In this document: positions 20,421-32,967 of the stretch, in pieces | Position numbering within the stretch: position 1 is the stretch's first letter | Layout: each line of letters starts with the position of its first letter | Assembly: GCA_947069175.1 (NCBI GenBank) | Contig: CAMTDV010000027.1 | Location: 40,251,369 to 40,315,368 of the forward strand | DNA: 64,000 nucleotides | Source: Scalesia atractyloides | Taxonomy: Eukaryota; Streptophyta; Magnoliopsida; Asterales; Asteraceae | Direction of reading: 5' to 3' | Position numbers and translations under genes: made by a program | The notes under the pieces: model-generated | Seen by the model: only the letters and a program-made list of their open reading frames with translations | The model's database searches: none | What the model was told of the DNA's origin: nothing

Positions 20421-21463
20421 TTAATTTAAAAATCAATTAAAAATACTTAAAAATAATGTTTTTAAATATAGAAAATAACCTTAAAACTCACAAAAAATAT
20501 ATCTAAAAATCTTATTAAAATTATTAATAAAATCCACTCTTTTACCATACCTTTCGTTGTTATTTAGGTTAGTTAATTCTCGTCGATCAATCCTCCAAAC
20601 TCGTGCGCATTTCACCATCTTCAACCGAACGCACCCAATGTGAGTGAATCTCTACAAATTCCCCGTTTTAATCACGTTTTTGGGGTGTATCATGTGTCTT
20701 ACCATTTATTGTACTTAAAACATTGTGCATACATCATATCCATGAACAAATGTGTATTCAACTTGTATCAACTGTTTGTGTGGTTATTGTTTAGATTTAA
20801 TTTATCATTTTCAGTACATACATTATCATAGGCCACCGCTCCCCATTACATTATGAGCGTTGAGCTGTTCCCCATTACATTATGAGCGTGAACCGGGCGT
20901 TGCCAACATACGATCAGCTCCGTTTGATTGAGCCTTGATCGCACAGACATTCATCATAGGCCGTCCATTCCCCATTACATTATGAGCATGAACGTGACGT
21001 TGCCAACATATACAGTTTCATTCATGTTATTTATTCATGCAAGTTGATATGTTATTGTATGTTATCTTTTGTGGTTGTTATTTTGATTATTTACATTTGC
21101 TCACATATGACTATTGCACAATTTCTCCATGACAAAGATAACAAGAAATCAATAATAAATGTTTATCTAACAAGGTTCACTCGCCAACTTATGTTGACCC
21201 AAAAACCCTCATTTTTACACATGATACAGGTGATCCAGCCGCAACAAGAAACACATAGGATTGGCTTAGAAGAATAAACTGGTTTAGAGCTTGGATTGTT
21301 TAGTTGATTATTTTTCTTTGTATTTGTATGAACATGTTTGGACTATTGAGGATGTAATTTTTACTTAACTAAATATGAAACATATTAGTAAATATCATGA
21401 GCTTTGGTGATAACCCAATTATGCCGCGACTCTTATTCCGCTGCGGGTCGGGGTGTGACAGAT

Positions 21464-21476
21464 TGGTATCAGAGCC
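21464..21476 (+). other. Primer-binding site of element A
   Basis: TGGTATCAGAGCC, three bases after the LTR end, is complementary to the 3' end of plant initiator methionine tRNA, the usual primer of Tekay-type elements. Confidence 0.85.
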
Positions 21477-22270
21477 ATGACTATAGGGATATAGGATAGG
21501 ATATTAGACCCTTAGAGCCTATACTATAGTTGATTAGAATTTTTAATTTTTGTGTGTTACATGCAAAATTCATGATGTTTATATGTTTTATATTTAATGT
21601 TACACTCAATGTTATGCAAGCATGTTCATAAGTACATATTATTATATAATACCTATCATGAATTATATTCTCATAACATATCATATCCATGAGAGCACAC
21701 ACCACATCATTTCCATGATTGTTTTTGCAATGATTTTTGTATTTTCAAATCACATCAAAGTGAGTTCTTGTGACGGGCATGTAGTAACTGGAAGGGTACA
21801 AGTACCGGTAGTCGGAACGTCCTGTCTAGGCTTGGCATTCGTATAAATCCAAAATAAAGGACCAGTTTGCCTACCTGAGGACTAACGATGAGAGTACGAA
21901 GTACCTATTAGGCCAAAGCATGCTATACCAAACGTCGTGTGAGCTAACCCCACTTTGAGTTGTCATTGTGTCTACACCTGGACACATTCCGACCATACAT
22001 CTTATAAACATATTTCATGGTTTTCTTTCGGGTGATGCTAGTGTTAAACCGCCAATACTAATGTGAATCCTAACAAGCCAATAGTCATGGGGCCCACATG
22101 ACTATACAGGTGAAGGTATGGGGGACATTTGAGGCCCAACATGAGCAAACCCAAGACATCCTATGGATGTAGTTGCATTATTGATATTTATGTTATTTTC
22201 ATTTTCTTTAAGACACATGACACCTAAAAAGACTCCATGAACTCACAATTTCTTATATATGTTCCTGTAG
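21477..22270 (+). other. Untranslated leader of element A
   Basis: It is about 790 bp long and has no supported ORF. It contains GACGGGCATGTAGTAACTGG and CCTATTAGGCCAAAGCATGC, phrases shared with B and with the relic at 17700. One copy of the ~172-bp unit that is doubled in B lies at 21617-21791. Confidence 0.7.
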
Positions 22271-25200
22271 ATGTCGGCTAGGCAACAACGAGGGGTAGAA
22301 AATCAGGAAGGTCACACGAACGCTTGGCCACTCAAATCGCAAAACAAATGGCCGCGGTACTTCCTGACATTGTGGTTCAAGTACAACAAGCTCTCGCCAC
22401 AAATCCCACCAATCCTCCCCAGCAAGAAGACCAGAACATCGGCAACCCTCCTACCAACAAGTGCTCATATAAACATTTCAAGTCTTGCGATCCTCCGAAA
22501 TTTGAAGGGACCGAAGGTGTCACTGCTCTCCTCCACTGGTTTGAGGAAATGGAAAACACCTTCCTCAACTGCGATTGTCCCGAGGATCGCAAGGTACGAT
22601 ACGCAACCGGGAGACTATTTGGGGTAGCTCTTACCTGGTAGAATACTGAAAAGGGTAAGAGAGGAATCGAAGATGCAATGGCCTTAACGTGGGAGGAGTT
22701 AAGGGAAATCATGACGAGACGATTCTGTCCTAGAAGTGAGATTAAAAAGTTAGAGGACGAATTTCATTCATTGAAGCAAAAGGAGGGAGATCATACTTCC
22801 TACAACAAGAGGTTTTTAGAGTTGAACCAGATGGTCCCTAACTTGTTCACCCCAGTTTACCGTTTAGTCGAGCATTATATTCGAGGTCTTCCCTCGAAAA
22901 TTCAAGATTCAGTTCTCAGCACTTCGCCAGCAACACTTGAAGCTGCTATGGAACTAGCTACTGAACTGATCGAGAATCGAATTCGCAACGGTAAATTTAA
23001 AGAGGAGGAAAAAGAAAGCCCCCATTGAGGGCCAAACTTCAAACCATTTCACCTCCTCCTCTAAGTTTGCTAACAAGAGGAAACGTAACACCAGAAACTT
23101 CGCTGTCACACAAACCAGTTATCCTATCCCTGCTGCACCCATTACCCAAGTTGCCCCCTCACCTGCACCATATAAAAGGCCATACTCTGGCCCATTCCCA
23201 AAAGGCAACCGTTGCCAATACCATCACTTTCCTGATCATCCCTGCCAACATTGCATCGGTTATGGTCGCGCAGGTCACACTGTTCAAACCTGTCGCATAC
23301 CTCAGCGAACGAACCGCCACCAGCCCTCAACCCAAACCCACCATCAAATAATGGGTCAAGCCCAACAACCCATGCTACTACCACCTACCCAACATTTAGC
23401 CCAATCATACTACCAACCCAACTATCCCATGGTGCAACCTATGCGGGCTTGCTACAATTGTGGAGACCCAAACCACTTTAGAAACACTTGTCCACGTTTG
23501 GTGAACATTATACATGCTCAAGCCCAAGCAAATCCGGTGAATCAAGCTAACCAAACTCCTCCACCTGCTAGAGGAAGAGCTTTCAACATCAACGCTAACC
23601 AGGCTAGAGCTGACAGCAATGTGGTTAACGGTACGTTTCTTATCAATGGTAGTTATGCATCCATGTTGTTTGATACTGGCGCGGATAAAAGTTTTGTGTC
23701 CTTAGAGTTTGAACCCATCCTAAACCAAATTCGTGATAAGCTCATGGAATCCATAATAGTAGAAGTTGCTGACGGGAAACCGATCTCATTAAACTCTATT
23801 ATACGAAATTGTACTCTCACCTTAAACGATCACGACTTTCCAGTTGACCTCATTCCTATGAAGTTGGGAAGCTTTGACATTATAATTGGTATGGACTGGC
23901 TCAGCCAACATCAGGCTGAAGTTGTATGCCGCGAAAAGTTTATACGCATTCCTTTTTCAAACGGTCAGACTCTACGAATCTTTGGAGAAACCTCATCGAA
24001 AGGGCTCAGATTAATGTCCTGTCTACAAGCTCGAAAATATCTCCGCAAGAATTATGTCGCATTTTTAACCCATGTCGTCAAAAAGGGAACCATGGAGAAG
24101 AAACTTGAAGACATCCCAGTAGTAAAAGATTTCCCGCAAGTTTTTCCTGACGACATTTCAGGACTTCCTCCCATGAGAGAAGTCAAATTCCGCATTGATC
24201 TTATACCTGGTGCTACACCAGTTGCAAAGTCTCCTTATAGGTTAGCCCCATCCGAAATGCAAGAGCTAGCCAGTCAATTGCAAGAGTTGACTGACAAAGG
24301 ATTCATACGTCCTAGCTCCTCGCCTTGGGGTGCACCTGTCCTTTTTGTGAAGAAGAAAGATGGAACGTTTCGCATGTGCATCGACTACAGAGAACTCAAC
24401 AAGTTAACGGTCAAGAACCGCTATCCATTACCTCGCATTGATGATCTTCTTGACCAACTTCAAGGCGCCAGCTGTTTTTCAAAAATCGACCTTCGTTCTG
24501 GTTATCATCAACTCAGAGTACATGAAGAAGACGTCCCCAAGACCGCCTTCCGAACTCGTTATGGTCATTATGAATTCATGGTCATGCCATTTGGTTTAAC
24601 CAATGCTCCCGCTGTCTTCATGGATCTAATGAACAGAGTCTGCAAACCCTATCTCGATCGTTTTGTTATAGTCTTCATCGACGACATCCTCATTTATTCA
24701 AAGTCTAAGTCTGATCATGAACGGCACCTTCGACTCATCCTTACACTCTTAGAGAATGAAAAGCTTTACGCCAAATTCTCCAAATGCGAATTCTGGTTAA
24801 AAGAGGTACAATTCCTTGGACATGTTGTTAATGACAAGGGAATACATGTTGACCCCTCAAAGATCATAGCAGTACAAGAATGGCAAGCGCCACGTACACC
24901 AACTGAAGTAAGATCATTCCTTGGTTTGGCTGGTTATTATCGCCGTTTTATTTCAAATTTCTCCCGCATTGCTGTACCACTCACGGCCTTAACTCATAAA
25001 GGAAAACCCTTCGTATGGGGACCCAAACAAGAAGAAGCCTTCCAAACCCTTAAACAAAAACTCTGTGATGCACCAATTCTCACTCTTCCTGAAGGTTGTG
25101 ATGACTTCGTGGTTTATTGCGACGCGTCAGGGCAAGGACTAGGCTGTGTTCTAATGCAAAGAGGAAAGGTGATAGCTTATGCTTCTAGACAACTCAAAAC

Positions 25201-26944
25201 TCATGAGAAGAACTACACCACCCACGACCTAGAACTTGGAGCCGTTGTGTTCGCTCTTAAGATATGGAGACATTATCTCTACGGTACTAAGTGTGAAATA
25301 TACACTGACCACAAGAGTCTTCAACATATCTTCAACCAAAAGGAGTTAAACATGAGGCAACGAAGATGGGTCGAACTTCTTAATGACTACGACTGTGAAA
25401 TTCGGTATCACCTTGGCAAGGCAAATGTGGTGGCCGATGCACTCAGTCGAAAGGGTTATGCGAACTCCATTCGTCTTCTATGTTCGCAAATCATAACCGA
25501 CATCAAAGATCAAATTCGAGAAGCCCAACATGTTTCAATAACAGAAGACGACGTACGAAAGGAGCTGTCCTGTGGAGCTGAACTTAAAATTGAAACTAAA
25601 TCTGACGGTATTTTGTACTATCTAGATCGCATATGGATTCCTGACCACAACAACCTTCGTGAATTCCTTATGAATGAGGCACACAAAACACGATACTCAA
25701 TACACCCAGGAGCCGACAAGATGTATCAAGACCTTCGATACACCTACTGGTGGCCTGGAATGAAAAAGGATATTGCTGTTTTTGTTTCCAAGTGCCTTAC
25801 ATGTTCCAAGGTAAAAGCTGAACATCAAAGACCCTCAGGACTTCTGGTCCAACCTGAAATACCTGTATGGAAGTGGGAAAACATAACCATGGACTTCATT
25901 ACCGGGTTACCTCGCACTTCTGGTGGGTATGACACTATATGGGTAATCATTGATCGTCTTACAAAATCAGCTCACTTTATTCCAATCCGCTAAGATTTCA
26001 AGAACGAGAAGCTAGCCCATATTTACATCAGCGAAATCGTAAGCCGACATGGTGTACCGTTAAGCATTATTTCAGATCGTTATGGTCGTTTCACTTCACG
26101 AACATGGCAGGCCGTTCAAGCCGCTTTGGGTACACGATTAGACCTCAGTACCGCTTATCATCCTCAAACTGATGGACAATCTGAACGCACCATACAAACT
26201 CTTGAAGATATGCTTCGAGCATGTGTCATAGACTTCAAGGGAAATTGGGACGCTCATCTACCATTAGTTGAATTTTCGTACAACAACAGCTATCATTCAA
26301 GTATCGGCATGGCACCTTTTGAAGCTTTATATGGTCGTAAGTGCCGATCTCCAGTATGTTGGCACGAAATTGGGGAAGCTCAAATCACTGGTCCAGAATT
26401 GATTCAAAAAACCACAGACAAGATCCATCAAATTCGAAACAATCTTCTAGCGGCTCAAAGTCGTCAAAAGAGTTATGCAGATAAACGACGAAAGCCTTTG
26501 GAGTTTAACATTGGTGATCATGTACTTTTAAAAGTATCACCGTGGAAGGGAGTAGTTCGTTTTGGCAAAAAAGGCAAGCTAGCACCACGCTACGTAGGAC
26601 CTTTCAAGATACTCGAAAGAGTAGGACCTGTAGCATACAAGCTTGATCTACCAGAAGAACTCAACAGAATTCACCCCACATTCCACGTATCAAACTTGAA
26701 GAAGTGCCTCGCCGATGAGAACTTCCATATTCCTCTGGAAGATATTCAGATTGATGAATCTATGCATTTCATTGAAAGACCAGTATAGATCATGGACTTC
26801 GGAGAAAAACGTCTAAGACGAAGCCGCATTCCAATTGTTAGGGTACGCTGGGAGTCGAAACGGGGACCTGAGTTTACTTGGGAACGTGAAGACTCAATGC
26901 GCGAAAAATACCCGCATCTTTTTCCTACTACTACTACTACTTAA
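22271..26944 (+). pseudogene. gag-pol of element A (gag, protease, RT, RNase H, integrase, chromodomain), broken
   Basis: The capsid part shows FEGTEGVTALLHWFEEME and WEELREIMTRRFCP; the zinc knuckle CYNCGDPNHFRNTC is intact. Protease has LFDTGADKSFV. RT has the catalytic FIDDILIY block and MPFGLTNAP. RNase H has YCDAS, ELGAV, YTDH and VADALSR. Integrase has an HHCC finger (HPGADK...CLTCSK), MDFITGLP and QSERT, then a GPF motif and a chromodomain-like end. Relative to B, one base is lost in the first 52 nt, TAG replaces a Trp codon at 22639-22641, one base is gained near 23010, TAA falls in integrase at 25991-25993, and TAG at 26786-26788 cuts off the chromodomain. The longest intact frame is 23351-25993 (880 codons). 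The frame would end at 26944. Confidence 0.9.
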
Positions 26945-26963
26945 ATTTCGAGACGAAATTCCT

Positions 26964-26978
26964 AAAAGTAGGGGATAC
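26964..26978 (+). other. Polypurine tract of element A
   Basis: AAAAGTAGGGGATAC lies directly before the TG of the 3' LTR. It primes plus-strand DNA synthesis. The same tract precedes the 3' LTR of B. Confidence 0.75.
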
Positions 26979-29523
26979 TGTAACATTTGTCAAAAACGGG
27001 TTTTCCAAACCCGCTTCGTTTGTAATCGAATATCAAGTTATATATGTTTCGTTGCGTATTTATGTTTATTTTTAATTTTAAGCGATGCATAATTAATAAA
27101 CAAATTAGAATTTAAAAACTATAACTAATAAAAAGTGAAAATAAAATAAATAAAAAAGAAAACCGGCTGCCGGGATTCGAACCCGGGTCAGCCGGGTGAG
27201 TCAAAGCCTTAACTCGCGCACATATAACCACTCCGCCACTTGATCTTTTTGTGAATTCTAGGAAACAATTAAATCATATCTATAACCGAGAATCAACCTA
27301 TTGCGCAACTGAAACCGATATCGGCTTTCAAACCGTCCAAGACGTTTGAGTGCTCGCGGAATCTTGATCATAACCGATAAACCGACTTTTTAAATCAATT
27401 CAGTCGTTAATGAACTTGAATTCAGGTGATGTTTGGTTTTTATAACCGAAAACATTCATTTCTGGAATTACTTCAACAAAACCCTCATCTCGCGATTCAA
27501 TTACATTCCCAGAGCTTCTAATTTCACGTTTACTCTATTTTCTGGTCGTCGGAATTACTTTCTGATCATCGCCGGAATTCTCTGCAAGTCGCCAGAAAAC
27601 CGAGACTCACCTCAAAACGGTAAATAACTCGACTCTTTCCGTTCCATTCCATTGATAGACCATTACTAACACCAATCCATCACCCAGAATCAATCCCAGG
27701 CGACGTTATCGGATAATCAACTCTCGCCGGAAAACTTCTGAAAATTCCTATTTTCCGCTGTGAAACGGTATAGTCATTCAAACCTTCTGAAAACTCTTGT
27801 TTAGTACTTCAATTCCACAATTAGCTAATCAAAACTGTTAATTTGTTCGCTCAGTCGAAGTTCATAAAAACAGAGCCGGCGACTTCGCCGGAGTTCTGAG
27901 AAAGATCATCATTCCGGTATGTTCATTCCCAAAACTTTTCCTATCCGTTACATATAAATCATTAGTACGTCTGTTAATCAAATTAAGCAAGAAACAATTG
28001 ATTAATCATTGTCTGTGAATTGAACGAAGAAGATGAAGTCTATTATGATTATAAGATTAATTAAAATCGGTATTATAACCGGGTTAGACACACAGTCCAG
28101 CGGTGGACTGTGTGCAAACAATACGCATACGTCCCGAGTTCGATCCTTGACACACGCACATTCTCTGTAATTAAAATGTTCCTTTTTAAACTGAACCGGA
28201 TCCATTCGCAATTAGATGTTAAGTATAATAAAAATCAGTATATTAAACAAGTTAGACACACGGTCCATCGGTGGACTGTGTGCAACATTAAATCACAGGT
28301 CCCGGGTTCGAGACCTGTTGACGGCACCGGTTCGATAATTAAAATCTTTTTTAAAAATAAATGAATTTTGAATAAATTAAAACAGTATATAAATATAATT
28401 AAAAACAGAAATATTTCGGGTTAGACACGTAGCTCAGTTGGTAGAGCTGCGTGCACGTGTACGGGAGGTCTCGGGTTCGAGCCTTACCCGGCGCACACAT
28501 GAACCGGTCAAACAGTCAACAGTCACGGTCAATGGTCAAAGGTCAACGCAAAAGTCAACATTTTTATATATTTTTATCTATTTATTTAATTTAAAAATCA
28601 ATTAAAAATACTTAAAAATAATGTTTTAAAGATAGAAAATAACCTTAAAACTCACAAAAATATATCTAAAAATCATATTAAAATTATTAATAAAATCCAC
28701 TCTTTTACCATACTTTTCGTTGTTATTTAGGTTAGTTAATTCTCGTCGATCAATCCTCTAAACTCGTTTGCATTTCACCATCTTCAACCGAACGCACCCA
28801 ATGTGAGTGAATCTCTACAAATTCCCTGTTTTAATCACGTTTTTGGGGTGTATCATGTGTCTTACCATTTATAATCCTTAAAACATTGTGCATACATCAT
28901 ATCCATGAACAAATGTGTATTCAACTTGTATCAACTGTTTGTGTGGTTATTGTTTAGATTTAATTTATCATTTTCAGTACATACATTATCATAGGCCACC
29001 GCTCCCCATTACATTATGAGCGTTGAGCTGTTCCCCATTACATTACGAGCGTGAACCGGGCGTTGCCAACATACGATCGGTTCCGTTTGATTGAGCCTTA
29101 ATCGCACAGACATTCATCATAGGCCGTCCGTTCCCCATTACATTATGAGCGTGAACGTGACGTTGCCAACATATACAGTTTCATTCATGTTATTTATTCA
29201 TGCAAGTTGATATGTTATTGTATGTTATTGTTTGTGGTTGTTATTGTTATTGTTTGATTATTTACATTTGCTCACATATGACTATTGCACAATTTCTCCA
29301 TGATAAAGATAACAAGAAATCAATAATAAATGTTTATCTAACAAGGTTCACTCGCCAACTTATGTTGACCCAAAACCCCCCATTTTTACACATGATACAG
29401 GTGATCCAGCCGCAGCAAGAAACACATAGGATTGGCTTAGAAGAATAAACTGGTTTAGAGCTTGGATTGTTTAGTTGATTATTTTTCTTTGTATTTGTAT
29501 GAACATGTATTGAGGATGTGACA
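26979..29523 (+). mobile_element. 3' LTR of element A, with deletions near its end
   Basis: It matches the 5' LTR until about 29505, then lacks about 8 bp and about 95 bp that are present in the 5' copy, yet keeps the terminal TGTGACA. Length is 2,545 bp against 2,646. The TSD CATTA follows at once, so the loss is internal, not a truncation; the shared TGT at the break suggests a microhomology deletion. Confidence 0.9.
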
Positions 29524-31077
29524 CATTATACATAACCGGTAACTTCCATAATCCTACCCATACACAGTGATGTTGTGCACCATGTCATACCTAGGGTCAC
29601 TTAGCCGAAACCATCACCATACCACCAAACTACCACTAAACCAACGTACTACTACCATTCCACCGGTCAACCAAAATGCATATGCATGCCCTAGACTTAA
29701 TAACTCAAACCATGCACACCAATGCCAACAAAGTTGGACTATCTATAAGCTCGTTTTTCCTTAAGTTTTCTTCCAAAGTCTAATTTTCCATAAGAGTTAT
29801 GAACCCAATTGTTTCCTACCTTGTGTAAAATACTCTCAAGAAGACGTACTCATTGTCTAATTTTTTTTCTCTAGCACCTAACAATGCTAACACATAGTTC
29901 TAGGTCTAAACATGTGGGCAGAAATTTAGGAAATCGGGCAACCTACGGCACCTACGAATCAAATTTTCAACTAAAGTGATACTTTTTTTTATAAATTTAA
30001 CCCGTCAACCTCAATTTCTATCGCCAATGACCCAATTCTATTACCCCTTCAAATGACAACAAGCATGATTCTCCAACCTCGACGAACTTGAATTTTTCTG
30101 TTGTTATTAAACTCGATTCCTTCTCAACCCATGAGTTCATCTCCTATGGGTTGATCCTACCCTTTTCCAAAAAAAATTATGATCATGACATTCTATACAT
30201 TCGACATTACATGTGTAGTCTTACACATGTTTATCATTACTTGTACTTGAACTCATACATTCTACATTACATGTTAGTCTTACATATGTTTATCATTACT
30301 CATACCTAAACCCATACATTTGACATGAAATGATTAACCTTGCACACGTTTGTCCTTACTCATACTTGAATACAATCACATATATACACGCTTGGTACTT
30401 CCATGCACTTATTCATACACCAATCCTCACAAATCACATTATGGGTCTTATGCAAAATAATCTCATATTCATCTTTACTATGATCTCATACTTTACGTCT
30501 GAATACCTTCGTAGTCAAAACTTTTAGTACTATGCATTTTGCTCACCTATTTTAGAGCACGTCATCTTAAGTGTCATGTGTCTACTCTTATTTGTAATAC
30601 CTTATTCTTACCCTTCGACCCATACACCACTAGTACAACCTATGAGGATCATGCAATGACAAGAATAACTACGAGTGTACAAGTAATTATAATGGTAGGC
30701 GTATGAAAATCAGAGAAAATTATAATATGTGTCGTAATGCAAACGTAACATGGCACCGAGTAATGAAACAGATGTAACATGGATAGGGTATGGTGGATAC
30801 GCCACTGGTACTTCCTATATATAAGTGTTCTTACCATGTTAACAAAAGTTACGTGAAATATGCCATGTGAAATTCGGTGTTAGTTGGACCTTGTTTTACT
30901 AAACAATATTATTTATTAAACAAACTTTGGTATATCACAATTTTTTCCTTACCGCAAGCACTCTCAGATGTGCAACTTTCTTCTCGTCACATGCCATCAA
31001 CGTTATGATTCTTATGACCAAATATAGAGATTGCACGAAAACTACACTCTACGTTAGTAGTACTTTTAATACATATT
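29524..31077. other. Degenerate DNA after element A; ~60-bp repeats
   Basis: It begins with the second CATTA and probably continues the relic seen before 18815. No supported gene. At about 30190-30370 a ~58-62 bp unit (TCATACATTCKACATTACATG, CTTACAYATGTTTATCATTA) repeats three times with decay. Confidence 0.4.
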
Positions 31078-31497
31078 GTGAGGACCGTTTTCCATAGACG
31101 ATTAGCTCAGGTGATATCTATAACCTAGTCAATATGTGCGGAATCCATTTTGATTAGTCGACAATACAAGATTAGTTAATTTTTCAATGATCTCATTAAT
31201 ATATCAACGATTACAATCAAGAAACTAATCTGATAGAGCTTCACTGTCAGTTCAGCAAAATCTACCAAACACTAAGTCCTCATGGCTATTCATACTACTT
31301 GAAACACCTTCGTGCAGACCTAGGTTACCTCCGTACGGATGTGACTACATCCGTGCAGACTATCCTACATCCGTGCGGAAGTGACACATCCGTACAGATG
31401 GACATTACATAGACAAACTGAAAATCTAACATTATGATCCTATTACATATACTCGACACGACTCGATGATGTAGGTGGCAGACATTGTGTATCAACA
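31078..31497 (-). mobile_element. LTR of a SIRE/Maximus-like copia element (minus strand)
   Basis: Read on the minus strand it runs from TGTTGATACACAATG (31497) to ...GGTCCTCACA (31078), 420 bp, with TG/CA ends. A purine tract stands right before it. It contains several copies of CATCCGTGCAGAC (31330-31400 on the plus strand). The flanking 5-mer on the far side is CATAT; the matching TSD would be at the other end of the element, which is not present. Confidence 0.6.
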
Positions 31498-31498
31498 A

Positions 31499-31510
31499 AC
31501 TCCCCCTTGG
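31499..31510 (-). other. Polypurine tract of the copia element
   Basis: CCAAGGGGGAG on the minus strand lies immediately upstream of the LTR, as in SIRE-type copia elements. Confidence 0.65.
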
Positions 31511-31562
31511 ATGTTGCTGCAGTCTCGATTGGTCTTCAAACTCTTCATAACTTTAAAAACTT

Positions 31563-32761
31563 CTAATGCTCAAAGAAATACTTCCTGGGCCTTTGACGTT
31601 TTAATTCATAATATGACATCTGTGTTTGGTCATTCTTTGGTGCCCACATCATAAATTGATATCTCTTAATAGATGCCTTGTTCATTCGTTCTTCAATCCT
31701 TTCTTCTTTACGAATTTCCTTCATAAACTCATTTCTTTCAATCTCTCTCCACTTCATGTTCCACCTCTTTCTAGAGTTAATTTCATGGGCGTAGCAGATT
31801 TTGATGACATTCATGGTACTGCATAGCCAGTACTATATCCTCTACTTGATAGCATATCTTTTTGAAGTACAAACATTCAATATCTCTTTTAGATAGATTC
31901 ACCAACCACATAGGATCTAGAATCCTTATAACCCTCCACAAACCTTCGGTTTTAACACAGTCATTGCTTCACCCAACACTCTATTGTAATTCCACCATAA
32001 AAAATCAGCATAAAAATCTTGTTCCAACTTCATTAAAGGCATATTTCGCATAGCACTAGGACGTTTGATGTTCATAGTAACTTTAGGTTCTTGCGTCTCT
32101 GGATCAATCTCGGTTATGGATTTAGGACGATGTGGTTTCCATGTGGGAAAATCATGCTTTGCTTCATATCGAATAAACTTACAAAGCTTCTGATCACCCA
32201 GTTTCATATGGAAGTTAATCAACTTTGTTTGACATAACTCCTTCATGTCCCACCATAGTAGAGTTCTAATATCTTTCAAATATCGGAAGTATTGAACTCC
32301 ATATTCTCTCTTTATTCCCCAAACATTCAACTTTGGTATCCAGCCCCAGCTTATGATATCCCCGAGCGATACATCTTGATTTCTCATGAAAATGCAAGTG
32401 GTCTTCTAAACTTTCATTCCGTGGGCATAGATTTGAACCACGTCTTCCGAGCTTCTCTAGTCTGACTTTTATCCAATCTTGAAGATTCATCGTCTTTGAT
32501 TGCTTCTTCAATTTTTATTTTAAACAAATTGTTAGTTTCTTGATCAAACATCTCTTGATCTGTTAGGAAATCATCAGTTCCTTCACCAGAATAATTAGGC
32601 ATTTCATCGTCTGAATCATCTTCCACGACAACATTATTATAGTTATCAGCCTCTGGAATGTAGTTGAACACGTAATCGTCAAGCTTCATAATATCAATGT
32701 TATTCAATTCTTCCTCAAAATCAAACTCGAATGAGTTTTCATCAACTGCACATCTGCGCAA
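31563..32761 (-). pseudogene. Env-like extra ORF of a SIRE/Maximus-like copia element, broken
   Basis: Overlapping minus-strand frames form one decayed gene. An acidic N-terminal region (32761-32414) contains VVEDDSDDEMPNYSGEG. It is followed by DVSLGDIISWGWIPKLNVWG, YFRYLKDIRTLLWWDMKEL and DPETQEPKVTMNIKRPSA (32387-31926), and then a Glu/Arg/Lys-rich helical stretch (31814-31563) with about 40% charged residues. The position between pol and the PPT/LTR is that of the env-like ORF of SIRE/Maximus elements, and the blocks resemble those found in daisy-family copies (from memory). No convincing signal peptide or membrane helix is seen. The upstream gag-pol is missing because the element is cut near 32960 by the start of C. 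Confidence 0.5.
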
Positions 32762-32967
32762 TTTATTCTTTTGAATAGTTATTCGCCTTCTTCAACATCA
32801 TGACACAGAAAGATAGTTCTTTTGTTACTTACAGGAACAACCGTTAAAGGAACGTCTACGAAGATTCCTTAAGTATCTTCACCGCTTATAATATCATTGA
32901 TATGCGTCACATGAAACATATAAATTGTATCTAATACGGTATAAAATCAACCCTTTTTAAGTACTAA

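Larger units (their letters stand above)
18815..21460 (+). mobile_element. 5' LTR of element A
   Basis: It runs from TGTAACATTTGTC to GGGTCGGGGTGTGACA, 2,646 bp. It contains an antisense tRNA-like unit (19000-19075), a tandem triplet of SINE-like modules (19916-20420), a cluster of five GTCAA words (20341-20393), and a repeated phrase TTCCCCATTACATTATGAGC (three copies, about 20840-20990). Confidence 0.9.
18815..29523 (+). mobile_element. Element A: complete Ty3 chromovirus (Tekay/Del-like), coding region dead
   Basis: Two LTRs of about 2.6 kb flank an internal region with PBS, leader, gag, protease, RT, RNase H, integrase, chromodomain and PPT, in Ty3 order. A 5-bp TSD is intact. The integrase is followed by a GPF motif and a chromodomain-like segment (WESKRGPEFTWERED), which places it among chromoviruses; long LTRs and an initiator-Met PBS fit the Tekay/Del clade. 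By eye the LTRs differ at roughly 2% of sites over their first 650 bp, so the insertion is fairly young. Confidence 0.9.

Noticed and set aside
23025..23351. 108-codon plus-strand frame in element A, and its partner at 40853-41140 in B
   Set aside because: It is an off-frame reading of the Pro/Gln-rich linker of gag; the real frame is set by continuity into the zinc knuckle.
25993..26200. SDRY in place of SDRD in integrase of A as loss of a catalytic Asp
   Set aside because: By alignment with retroviral integrase the catalytic residue is the Asp of 'SD', which is kept; the changed residue is the neighbour.
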